Assembly (NCBI RefSeq): GCF_032595355.1
Contig: NZ_JASMWN010000019.1
Coordinates: 47,448 to 111,447 of the forward strand
Origin: Sedimentitalea todarodis
GTDB taxonomy: Bacteria; Pseudomonadota; Alphaproteobacteria; Rhodobacterales; Rhodobacteraceae
Length of the DNA stretch: 64,000 bases
Reading direction: 5' to 3'
In this document: piece by piece, positions 41,672-48,836 of the stretch
Numbering within the stretch: position 1 is the first letter of the stretch
How the letters are laid out: each line of letters begins with the position of its first letter
The notes under the pieces: generated by a model
The model's database searches: none
Told to the model about the DNA's origin: nothing
The model's input: the letters and a program-made list of their open reading frames with translations, nothing else
Position numbers and translations under genes: made by a program

Positions 41672-42667
41672 TTAGCGGATGCGATTGCCCTGCGCGTCAA
41701 AACAGAGCGGATTACGCGGTGCAATCTTGACGTGCGCACCGGGTTGATAGTCGGTGTCGGGGGCGGCGATGGTGGTGATGTCATGCCCTTGCAGGGACAG
41801 GTGCAGGCGGGCCTGATCACCCAGGTGCTCGACCCTCTTGATCGTGGCGTCCTGACCTGTGCCTTGAATGATATGCTCCGGACGCATGCCGATCTGGCGG
41901 GTGCCGGTGGGCACATTGCCAAAGACGTCGGCGGGCAGGATGTTGATCCGGGGCAGGCCGAGGCGGCTGGCGACATAGAGGCTGTTGGGGTTTTCGTAGA
42001 TATCGCGCGGGCTGCCGAACTGCACGAGCCTGCCGTGATCCAGAACGCCCACATGTGTGGCCATTGTCATGGCTTCGATCTGATCATGCGTGACATAGAG
42101 CAGCGTCGCACCGAGCGAGGCGTGGATGCGTTTGAGCTCGACCCGCAGATCTGTGCGCAGCTTGGCATCCAGCGAGCTGAGCGGCTCGTCCATCAGGTAG
42201 ATCGACGGATCGCGCACCAACGCACGACCAATCGAAACCCGTTGCATTTCGCCGCCCGAAAGCGCGGTGGCCTTGTTGTCGAGCTTGTGGCTGATCTGAA
42301 GCACGCTGGCGACTTCGGCCACCTTGCGTTCGATCGCGTCCGGTGGGGTGTTGAGGATCGGGGATTTCAGCGGAAAGGCAAGGTTCTCGCGCACCGTAAG
42401 ATGCGGGTAGAGCGAGTATTGCTGAAATACCATGGCGACATCGCGTTGGGCCGGGGTTTCGCTGCCGACATTGCGCCCGCCGATCCAGATCTCGCCGCGG
42501 TCCATCGTTTCGAGCCCCGAAATCAGGCGCAGCGTGGTGGTCTTTCCCGCGCCGGTGGGGCCAAGCAGGACGACGAATGCGCCATCGGGGATGGTCATCG
42601 TCATTTCCGCGACACCGATGTCGTCGCCAAAGGACTTTGACAGATTTCTGAGCGCAACCTCAGCCAT
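41672..42667 (-). CDS. ABC transporter ATPase (sugar/polyol), first of two
   Basis: Energy-coupling ATPase of a CUT1-type carbohydrate importer, 331 residues. Walker A is GPTGAGKTT near residues 36-44, the Q-loop is in VFQQYSLYPHLTV, the signature is LSGGEMQR, Walker B is IYLMDEPLSSLD and the switch His is in YVTHDQIEAM. The C-terminal MalK/UgpC-type regulatory domain contains IGMRPEHI. It overlaps the neighbouring ATPase gene by 8 bases. Two different ATPases in one operon suggest a heterodimer, as in the rhizobial glycerol importer glpSTPQUV. Confidence 0.93.
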   Translation of the reverse strand: MAEVALRNLSKSFGDDIGVAEMTMTIPDGAFVVLLGPTGAGKTTTLRLISGLETMDRGEIWIGGRNVGSETPAQRDVAMVFQQYSLYPHLTVRENLAFPLKSPILNTPPDAIERKVAEVASVLQISHKLDNKATALSGGEMQRVSIGRALVRDPSIYLMDEPLSSLDAKLRTDLRVELKRIHASLGATLLYVTHDQIEAMTMATHVGVLDHGRLVQFGSPRDIYENPNSLYVASRLGLPRINILPADVFGNVPTGTRQIGMRPEHIIQGTGQDATIKRVEHLGDQARLHLSLQGHDITTIAAPDTDYQPGAHVKIAPRNPLCFDAQGNRIR

Positions 42668-43757
42668 GGGCGAGCACCTCGTTGTTCAGGGCCGAGCGCA
42701 GGGCCGCGCCGCTGTTCTCATCAAAGAGGGTGATCTTGCGGGCGTCGAATGTGAGGCCAACGGTTTCGCCGATGCGGACGGTCCGGGCGCTGTCGATCCG
42801 GGCCTTGAGTTCGCCATTGGCGGTCGCCAGCGTGATGATCTGGGTGGTGCCAAGATACTCGGACGCCAGGACCTCGGCGCGATAAAGGCCGCTGTCCGTC
42901 AGTGTCACGTGTTCCGGGCGGACGCCGAAAGCGAGGTTGCCGCTTGCGCCTTCGAGCTGGCGAGGCACGCCGAGGGACGCGCCGTTCAGCTCGACCGTCG
43001 TGGCCCCTTCTGCAACGATGCCGTCAAAGCGCAAAAAGTTCATCGAGGGCGACCCGATAAAGTCGGCAACAAACATGGTCGCCGGTTTGTCATAGATTTC
43101 CTGCGGCGTGCCGAACTGCTCGACGACGGCATTGTTCATGACGACGATCTTGTCGCCCATCTGCATCGCCTCAAGCTGATCGTGGGTGACATAGACAGTG
43201 GTGGCGTTCATACGGTCGTGCAGGGCGCGCAGTTCTTCGGCCATATGTTCGCGAAACTCGGCATCAAGTGCGCCAAGGGGTTCATCCATCATGAACGCCT
43301 TGGGATCGCGCACGATGGCACGGCCAAGTGCCACGCGCTGACGGTCACCGCCGGACAACCCGCCGACAGGGCGATTGAGGATGTCCTGAATTCCGAGAAT
43401 ATCCGCGACCTCGTTGATCTTGGCCTTGATCTGGGCGCGCGGCGTGCCCTGGCTGATCAGCGGATAGCTGAGGTTCTTGCGCACGTTCATATGCGGGTAG
43501 AGCGCGAACATCTGAAAGACGAAGGCGATGTCGCGCTGGCTGGGTGGCTTCTGGCTGATCTCTTCACCGTCCAGATAGATCCGCCCCGATGTCGGCAATT
43601 CCAGCCCGGCGATCATGCGCAGGGTGGTGGTCTTGCCACAGCCGGAGGGGCCAAGCAGCATGAAAAACTCGCCATCCTCGATGGTAAAGCTCGAGTCCCG
43701 GACGGCGGTGAATTCGCCGAATTCCTTGCGGATGCTGTCGATGACGATCTGGGCCAC
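42660..43757 (-). CDS. ABC transporter ATPase (sugar/polyol), second of two
   Basis: 365-residue ATPase with Walker A GPSGCGKTT (about 36-44), Q-loop VFQMFALYPHMNV, signature LSGGDRQR, Walker B AFMMDEPLGALD and switch His YVTHDQLEAM. The C-terminal OB-like domain carries FGVRPEHVTL. It is clearly diverged from its neighbour, so this is an ancient paralogous pair rather than a recent duplicate. It starts 4 bases after the stop of the 62-aa membrane protein gene and ends inside the start of the other ATPase gene. Confidence 0.93.
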   Translation of the reverse strand: MAQIVIDSIRKEFGEFTAVRDSSFTIEDGEFFMLLGPSGCGKTTTLRMIAGLELPTSGRIYLDGEEISQKPPSQRDIAFVFQMFALYPHMNVRKNLSYPLISQGTPRAQIKAKINEVADILGIQDILNRPVGGLSGGDRQRVALGRAIVRDPKAFMMDEPLGALDAEFREHMAEELRALHDRMNATTVYVTHDQLEAMQMGDKIVVMNNAVVEQFGTPQEIYDKPATMFVADFIGSPSMNFLRFDGIVAEGATTVELNGASLGVPRQLEGASGNLAFGVRPEHVTLTDSGLYRAEVLASEYLGTTQIITLATANGELKARIDSARTVRIGETVGLTFDARKITLFDENSGAALRSALNNEVLAHG

Positions 43758-43761
43758 AGGG

Positions 43762-43950
43762 TCAGTCCTTGAAATGGGACACGATGATGAACATCACGGT
43801 GCCCACCAATGTGGTTATGAAGGAGTAGGTATAGGCCCAAAGGACAAAGGGCTGCATCAGCATGAACACACCCAGACCGATCAGGATGGTCGCCAGCATT
43901 TCCCAGGGACCGCGGCGCAGGTTGACAAGACCGGTGAAAAAGTTGCTCAT
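43762..43950 (-). CDS. Small membrane protein of the ABC operon (DUF2160-like)
   Basis: A 62-residue protein with two hydrophobic segments (WEMLATILIGLGVFMLMQPF and TYSFITTLVGTVMFIIVSHF). It sits between the permease and ATPase genes, overlapping the permease stop by 4 bases. A similar small membrane protein (GlpU, DUF2160-type) occupies a comparable place in rhizobial glycerol ABC operons. I assign the family from size, topology and context only. It may be an accessory subunit of the transporter. Coding is supported by tight coupling on both sides. Confidence 0.75.
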   Translation of the reverse strand: MSNFFTGLVNLRRGPWEMLATILIGLGVFMLMQPFVLWAYTYSFITTLVGTVMFIIVSHFKD

Positions 43951-44885
43951 TTGCGGACCGCTCCAAAGGTGATCCCGCGCAGCAGGTGCTTGCGCAGGAG
44001 GATGGTAAAGATCATGACCGGCAGCAGGAAGATGGTGGCGCCAGCGGCCACGGCGGGCCAGTCAAGCCCACCGACGCCGATAATCGTCGGGATGAACGGC
44101 GGCGCGGTCTGGGCGGTGCCAGACGTCAGAAGCACGGCAAAGGCGTATTCGTTCCAGGCAAAGATCAGGCAGAAGATCGCGGTCGACGCGATGCCGGTGG
44201 CGGCCTGCGGCAGCACGACTTTGTAAAACGCCTGAAACCTGGTGTAGCCGTCGATCAGCGCGGCCTCTTCGTATTCGCGGGGGATTTCGTCAATGAACCC
44301 TTTCAAGAGCCAGACCGCGAGCGAAATGTTGACCGCCGTATAGAGCAGGATCATGCCCAGATGGGTGTCTGACAGGCCCAACTGCCGATACATCAGGAAG
44401 ATCGGGATCGCGACCGCAATCGGGGGCATCATCCGGGTACTGAGAATGAAGAACAGAAGATCATCGGCAAACGGTATCTTGAATCGCGAAAAGGCATAGG
44501 CGGCGAGTGTGCCCAGAACGATGCTCAGGAAGGTCGAGCCAAAGCCGATAATCACCGAATTCAGGAACCGTTCGCCGAATTTTGAAGGGCCCGCGATGAC
44601 CATGTCGTAGTCGTGGACGATCTCTTCGTACCAGGTTTCTGGCGGATTCGCCTCGAGGTACTCCTTGGTTTGCCGGGTCCGGGTGGTGAAGAGATTCACA
44701 TAGCCTTCGAGTGTGGGTTCGAACAGCACCTTGGGTGGATAAGAAATTGCATCGGACGGAGATTTGAACCCGGTCAGCATGATCCAGGCCAGCGGCACCA
44801 TGGTGATCAACGCATAGAGGATAACCAGCGTACCGGCGAACCACTTTGACCGGGGGCTGGGTTCGGTGACCGAATAACCGCTCAT
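43947..44885 (-). CDS. ABC transporter permease, MalG type
   Basis: Inner-membrane permease of 312 residues with about six membrane segments. The ATPase-coupling loop EYEEAALIDGYTRFQAFYKVVLP is the EAA motif near residue 213. The N-terminal segment and a long periplasmic loop (residues about 60-100, with TRQTKEYLEANPPETW) precede the core; such a large loop is distinctive for this subgroup. It is co-transcribed with the MalF-type permease 52 bases upstream and overlaps the small membrane protein gene by 4 bases. Confidence 0.92.
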   Translation of the reverse strand: MSGYSVTEPSPRSKWFAGTLVILYALITMVPLAWIMLTGFKSPSDAISYPPKVLFEPTLEGYVNLFTTRTRQTKEYLEANPPETWYEEIVHDYDMVIAGPSKFGERFLNSVIIGFGSTFLSIVLGTLAAYAFSRFKIPFADDLLFFILSTRMMPPIAVAIPIFLMYRQLGLSDTHLGMILLYTAVNISLAVWLLKGFIDEIPREYEEAALIDGYTRFQAFYKVVLPQAATGIASTAIFCLIFAWNEYAFAVLLTSGTAQTAPPFIPTIIGVGGLDWPAVAAGATIFLLPVMIFTILLRKHLLRGITFGAVRK

Positions 44886-44937
44886 GGTGCGATGCCTTCT
44901 GCAGGCGATTCTATCGGTGTGGCGAGGTCTTGCATGA

Positions 44938-45882
44938 TCATCGCTCCTTCACCTTGTTCAGCGCCTTGACATAGATGCTCGCCAGGCCGAACACGGTGAC
45001 AAACAGGATGATCGCATAGGCCGAGGCATAGCCGGTGCGCCACTTCTCAAATGCTTCGCGCTTGAGGTTGATCGAGGTGAGTTCGGTGGTCGATCCGGGG
45101 CCGCCGCCGGTGAGCTGTACCACAAGGTCGAACATCTTGAAGTTCTCGATGCCGCGAAACAGCACGGCAAGCATCAGGAAGGGCAGCACCATCGGAACGG
45201 TGATGGTGAAGAACTGGCGCAGTTTCGAGGCGCGGTCGATCTCTGCTGCCTCGTAAATGTAGTCGGGGATTGATCGCAGCCCAGCGAGACAGATCAGCAT
45301 CACAAAGGGCGTCCACATCCAGGTATCGACGATGACGATGGACCAGGGCGCAAGATCGACCGAACCGAGCATCTCGAAACTGGACGCTTCCTTGCCGGTA
45401 AAAAAGCCGACGACATAGTTGAAAAGCCCGATTTGCGGCTGATAGAGAAATTTCCAGAAATTTCCGACCACGGCGGGGGACAACATCATCGGCAGAACGA
45501 TGATGGTGGTCCAGAGGTCGTTGCCCTTGAACTTCTTGTTGATCAGGTAAGCCAGCGTAAAACCGATGAGCACCTGAAAGAAGATCGTCCAGAACAGGAA
45601 ATGCGCGGTGGCCTGCATGTTCAGCCAGATGTCGCTGTCAGTCAGGATGCGTTCATAGTTGCGGGTGCCAATCCATTCGACCGGGCGATTCCGGTTGGCT
45701 TTGAAATTGGTAAAGCTGAGACGCACTGTCCAGATCAATGGGAAGATGTTGATTGCCAGCAACAGAAAGATCGTGGGGCCGACAAAGATCCAGGCGATCG
45801 CGCGGTCGCTGAGACCTCTGATCTTGCGCGCAACACCGGCTGGTGTTGCAGCGGCGGCGCGGGTTGCGGGAGTCTCAGACAT
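44938..45882 (-). CDS. ABC transporter permease, MalF type
   Basis: 314-residue permease that pairs with the MalG-type protein. The membrane core starts at AIAWIFVGPTIFLLLAINIFPL. The EAA loop is YIYEAAEIDRASKLRQFFTITVP near residue 215. GGGPGSTTELTSINLKREAF near the C-terminus is typical of CUT1 permeases. It lies 102 bases after the binding-protein gene stop. No terminator is evident in that gap, so the binding protein and permeases probably share a transcript. Confidence 0.92.
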   Translation of the reverse strand: MSETPATRAAAATPAGVARKIRGLSDRAIAWIFVGPTIFLLLAINIFPLIWTVRLSFTNFKANRNRPVEWIGTRNYERILTDSDIWLNMQATAHFLFWTIFFQVLIGFTLAYLINKKFKGNDLWTTIIVLPMMLSPAVVGNFWKFLYQPQIGLFNYVVGFFTGKEASSFEMLGSVDLAPWSIVIVDTWMWTPFVMLICLAGLRSIPDYIYEAAEIDRASKLRQFFTITVPMVLPFLMLAVLFRGIENFKMFDLVVQLTGGGPGSTTELTSINLKREAFEKWRTGYASAYAIILFVTVFGLASIYVKALNKVKER

Positions 45883-45984
45883 TTCGCAGGATCCGGTGAA
45901 CAGGGTGCTGGGAGAGCATGCCCCGGAACAGCTTCCGGGGCGACTGGTCTTGGGTGGCCCTCTTGAAAAGGGCCGTCAGACGGC

Positions 45985-47304
45985 TCAGAGTTTGCCTTCG
46001 TCCTCGAAGACTTCGGTCCAGTCCGCGATCAGCAGATCGAGCGCCTCTTGCGCGGTGCCCTGATCGGCAACCACGTAGTCATGCATGCGTTTTTGCATGG
46101 CCAGCAGCAGTTCGGCATAGGCCGGCTCCTGCCAGAAGTCCTGCACGTTTGCCATTGCCTCAAGAAAATCGCCGGCGAAGGGGGCGCTCTCCACGAAGTC
46201 CGGGCTTTCGAGGACGGCGTTATGCGCGGAGTACCCGCCGAGATCCCACCACTTCTGCTGAATCTCCGGTTGGGCGAACCATTTGATATACTCCAGCGCC
46301 GCTTCCTGCTTGTCGGAGTAGGACACCACCGAGATCCCCTGACCGCCAAGAGTCGAGCCGGGTTGGTTCTGGGGTGGGTTCACAAAGAAGTCGATCTTGT
46401 CGCCGCCGGTGTTGGGATCGGCATAGAGGCCCGGAAAGAACGCGAACCAGTTCATCGCCATCGCGACCTGCCCGGATTTGAAAGCGTCGAGACTCTCGCC
46501 CATATAGGCGTTGGTATAGCCCGGCGGCGTCGCGGTTTTGTAGAATTCCTTGTAGAACTCCAGCGCCTCGACGGCCTCGGGCGAGTTGACCGCACCCTCC
46601 ATGTCATAAGACCCTGGAGTGTTTTCATACTTGAAGCCCCAGGGATAGAGCGCCCCGGTCACCCCCATGGTGATGCCTTCGGATCCGCGTTCGGTAAAGA
46701 TCGCGGCACCATAAACCGTTTGCCCGTCGATCTCGCGCTCCTGAAAGAACTGTGCGACCTCCAGAAGTTCCTTTTGTGTCGTGGGTTCTGCCAGATCCCG
46801 GCCTGTTTCCTCTTTGAATGCGGCCTTGATGTCGTCCCGCTCGAACCAGTCCTTGCGATAGAACCAGCCATTTGCGTCCCCCATGGCGGGCAGCGCATAG
46901 TAGTTGGGTGTGCCTTTGGGCCAAGTGGAGTAGGCATAGACGGTGGCATCTGCAAAATCGCTCATCGCGATGCCCTCGGCGTCAAAAAAGTCGTTGAGCT
47001 TGACATAGTGGCCGTTCTCGGCCCCGCCGCCGATCCACTGGCTGTCACCGATCAACAGATCGCAGAGCTGACCGCCGGAATTCAGTTCGTTCAGCATCCG
47101 GTCCGCGAAATTCGGCCAGGGAACGAACTCAAAGCTCATCGTGTGGCCGGATTCGGCTTCGAATTCCTTGCTCAGTTCGACCAATGCATTCGCCGGGTCC
47201 CAGGCGGCCCAGCAAAGCGTCAGATCATCGGCATGCGTCACGCCCGCGTATGACGCAGCGGCAAGGCTGATCGCACTGGCTGATGCCAGTTTCAATGTTC
47301 TCAT
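45985..47304 (-). CDS. Extracellular solute-binding protein (CUT1 carbohydrate type)
   Basis: Periplasmic receptor of the importer. The N-terminus MRTLKLASASAISLAAASYA followed by GVTHADD is a Sec signal peptide, cleaved near THA-DD. The mature part has binding-protein family blocks such as LTLCWAAWDPANALVELSKE and AMAMNWFAFFPGL. At 439 residues it is normal for the class but clearly shorter than rhizobial GlpV (about 570 aa), which argues against a plain glycerol receptor. GGGAGG, 8-9 bases upstream, supports the ATG at 47304; the upstream frame runs into the operators. First gene of the leftward operon. Confidence 0.92.
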   Translation of the reverse strand: MRTLKLASASAISLAAASYAGVTHADDLTLCWAAWDPANALVELSKEFEAESGHTMSFEFVPWPNFADRMLNELNSGGQLCDLLIGDSQWIGGGAENGHYVKLNDFFDAEGIAMSDFADATVYAYSTWPKGTPNYYALPAMGDANGWFYRKDWFERDDIKAAFKEETGRDLAEPTTQKELLEVAQFFQEREIDGQTVYGAAIFTERGSEGITMGVTGALYPWGFKYENTPGSYDMEGAVNSPEAVEALEFYKEFYKTATPPGYTNAYMGESLDAFKSGQVAMAMNWFAFFPGLYADPNTGGDKIDFFVNPPQNQPGSTLGGQGISVVSYSDKQEAALEYIKWFAQPEIQQKWWDLGGYSAHNAVLESPDFVESAPFAGDFLEAMANVQDFWQEPAYAELLLAMQKRMHDYVVADQGTAQEALDLLIADWTEVFEDEGKL

Positions 47305-47380
47305 GAATTTTCCTCCCAGTTGACGCGCGGCGACTTCTTTCCGGTCCCCGAATCGTCGTTCAGACGACTCAAACGCTAGA

Positions 47381-47396
47381 TGAGGTACGCACCTCA
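47381..47396. promoter_or_regulatory. Operator 1 of the sugar operon
   Basis: TGAGGTACGCACCTCA has 6-base inverted arms TGAGGT/ACCTCA and a central CG, typical of LacI-family operators. It lies 77 bases upstream of the binding-protein start. Confidence 0.75.
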
Positions 47397-47410
47397 TGTC
47401 TACAGATTTC

Positions 47411-47426
47411 TGAGGTACGCACCTCA
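47411..47426. promoter_or_regulatory. Operator 2 of the sugar operon
   Basis: An identical 16-bp copy of operator 1, exactly 30 bp away, close to three helical turns, which would place both on the same DNA face. Confidence 0.75.
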
Positions 47427-47647
47427 TGAGGCGCTCGTGAAGATGCTATAGCGTTGATACAACTTAAGATTTGACAATTCTGAAAGATCACGCGCTCACA
47501 AGGCCCGCGTGGACCCGTGTTTGCAAAAAGGCCGGTAGTACCGATCTCACAACGGCGTGCGCAGCCTAAAGTCGCGTTACGCGCGTGGTTCAAAGCGCCG
47601 CAATTCTCGCTTGATCAGCAACCATGCTTGCTCTTGTAGTCAAATAC

Positions 47648-47661
47648 TGTTAGCGCTACCA
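47648..47661. promoter_or_regulatory. LacI-type operator upstream of fructokinase
   Basis: TGTTAGCGCTACCA matches the ideal palindrome TGTTAGCGCTAACA at 13 of 14 positions. It differs from the paired operators, so it is probably read by another LacI-family protein that is not in this window. Confidence 0.5.
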
Positions 47662-47839
47662 AAAAATATCAGTGTTCGGAGTCTGCGCGATCGCGGCGGA
47701 CTTGTTTTCAGGAGCGGAAGACAGTCGAGAGGCACCTGGAATCACAACTGGCGCGTGGTCCGGAGAAAGTGAAACGTTGCTATTGGCCGTCTTTGTCTTC
47801 CAAACTTTGAAGACCCAATTCAATGGGAGGTAGCCCGGA

Positions 47840-48769
47840 ATGCTAATGTGCTGTGGCGAAGCGCTGATCGACATGATCGAGTCCCGCGGGGCCGATGGCA
47901 GGGTATGCTATTCGGCCCATGTCGGAGGTGCTATCTTTAATACCGCCATCGCGTTGGGCCGGTTGCGTGTCAGTCCGGGATTCCTGTCAGGATTGTCGCA
48001 GGACATGTTCGGAATACAATTGCTCGAGGCGCTGAAGGCATCGCACGTGGATGTATCGCATGTCATCCTGTCGGATCGGCCCGCGACATTGGCGTTCGTG
48101 CAGCTGACCGACGGGCATGCGGTCTACACGTTCTATGATGAAAACACAGCTGGCCGCATGCTTGAGCCGTCTGATTTGCCGGACATACCCGAAAGCGTCA
48201 ACGCACTCTATTTCGGCGGAATCAGCCTGATCAGCGAACCCTGCGGCGAGTTCTATTCGGCATTGGCCGCGCGCGAGGCCGCTGACCGGGTAATCGCGCT
48301 TGACCCGAACATCCGACCTGGATTCATCCAGGACGAAGCCCGTTACCGTGCGCGGTTGGAGCAAATGCTGGGGCTGGCCGATATCGTCAAGGTTTCAGAC
48401 GAGGATCTCCATTGGATCGTGCCGGGAGCCGGGTCGTTGGCCGAAAAGATCGACAATATCCGCGCCAAAGGGCCAAAGTTGATCATCCTGACCAAGGGCA
48501 GCGCAGGCGCCTCGGCGTGGCTGCCGTCGGACGAGGAGATCTCCGTCGCAGCGCAGCGGGTCGAAATGGTCGATACCGTTGGTGCCGGTGATACGTTCAA
48601 TGCGGGCGTTCTGGCACATCTTCAGCAGGCAGGCGCGCTTGACAAGGCGACACTTGGCGAAATCAGCCCCAATCTGCTGCGCGATGCGCTGGCATTTGGC
48701 ACTCGCGTCGCCGGGGTCACGGTGTCACGGGCCGGGGCCAATCCGCCATGGGCGCAAGAGCTCGAATGA
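47840..48769 (+). CDS. PfkB-family carbohydrate kinase, probable fructokinase
   Basis: Ribokinase-fold sugar kinase of 309 residues. The N-terminal MCCGEALIDMI and HVGGAIFNTAIALGRL form the sugar-binding side, and DTVGAGDTFNAGVLAHL near residue 244 is the PfkB signature with the catalytic Asp. ALDPNIRPGFI is typical of fructokinases. GGGAGG at 47825-47830 supports the ATG at 47840. It is the first gene before glgP, 67 bases apart, so fructose could feed fructose-6-phosphate toward glycogen. Another hexose or keto-sugar cannot be excluded. Confidence 0.87.
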   Translation: MLMCCGEALIDMIESRGADGRVCYSAHVGGAIFNTAIALGRLRVSPGFLSGLSQDMFGIQLLEALKASHVDVSHVILSDRPATLAFVQLTDGHAVYTFYDENTAGRMLEPSDLPDIPESVNALYFGGISLISEPCGEFYSALAAREAADRVIALDPNIRPGFIQDEARYRARLEQMLGLADIVKVSDEDLHWIVPGAGSLAEKIDNIRAKGPKLIILTKGSAGASAWLPSDEEISVAAQRVEMVDTVGAGDTFNAGVLAHLQQAGALDKATLGEISPNLLRDALAFGTRVAGVTVSRAGANPPWAQELE

Positions 48770-48836
48770 CGACAGGTAAACCCAGAACGCCTACGTGTGG
48801 CGCACGCGCCCCAAATCTCCGGAGCAGGACATCAAA

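Larger units (their letters stand above)
47305..47839. other. Regulatory gap between sugar operon and glycogen operon
   Basis: 535 bp without a gene, between divergent operons. It holds the paired palindromes at 47381 and 47411, a small inverted repeat GTCGT-TCAG-ACGAC at 47355-47368, and a LacI-type palindrome at 47648. The remainder, about 47430-47640, shows nothing I can name. Confidence 0.7.

Noticed and set aside
41126..42640. 504-codon forward frame opposite the kinase and ATPase genes
   Set aside because: Shadow of clear genes on the other strand; its protein has no family features.
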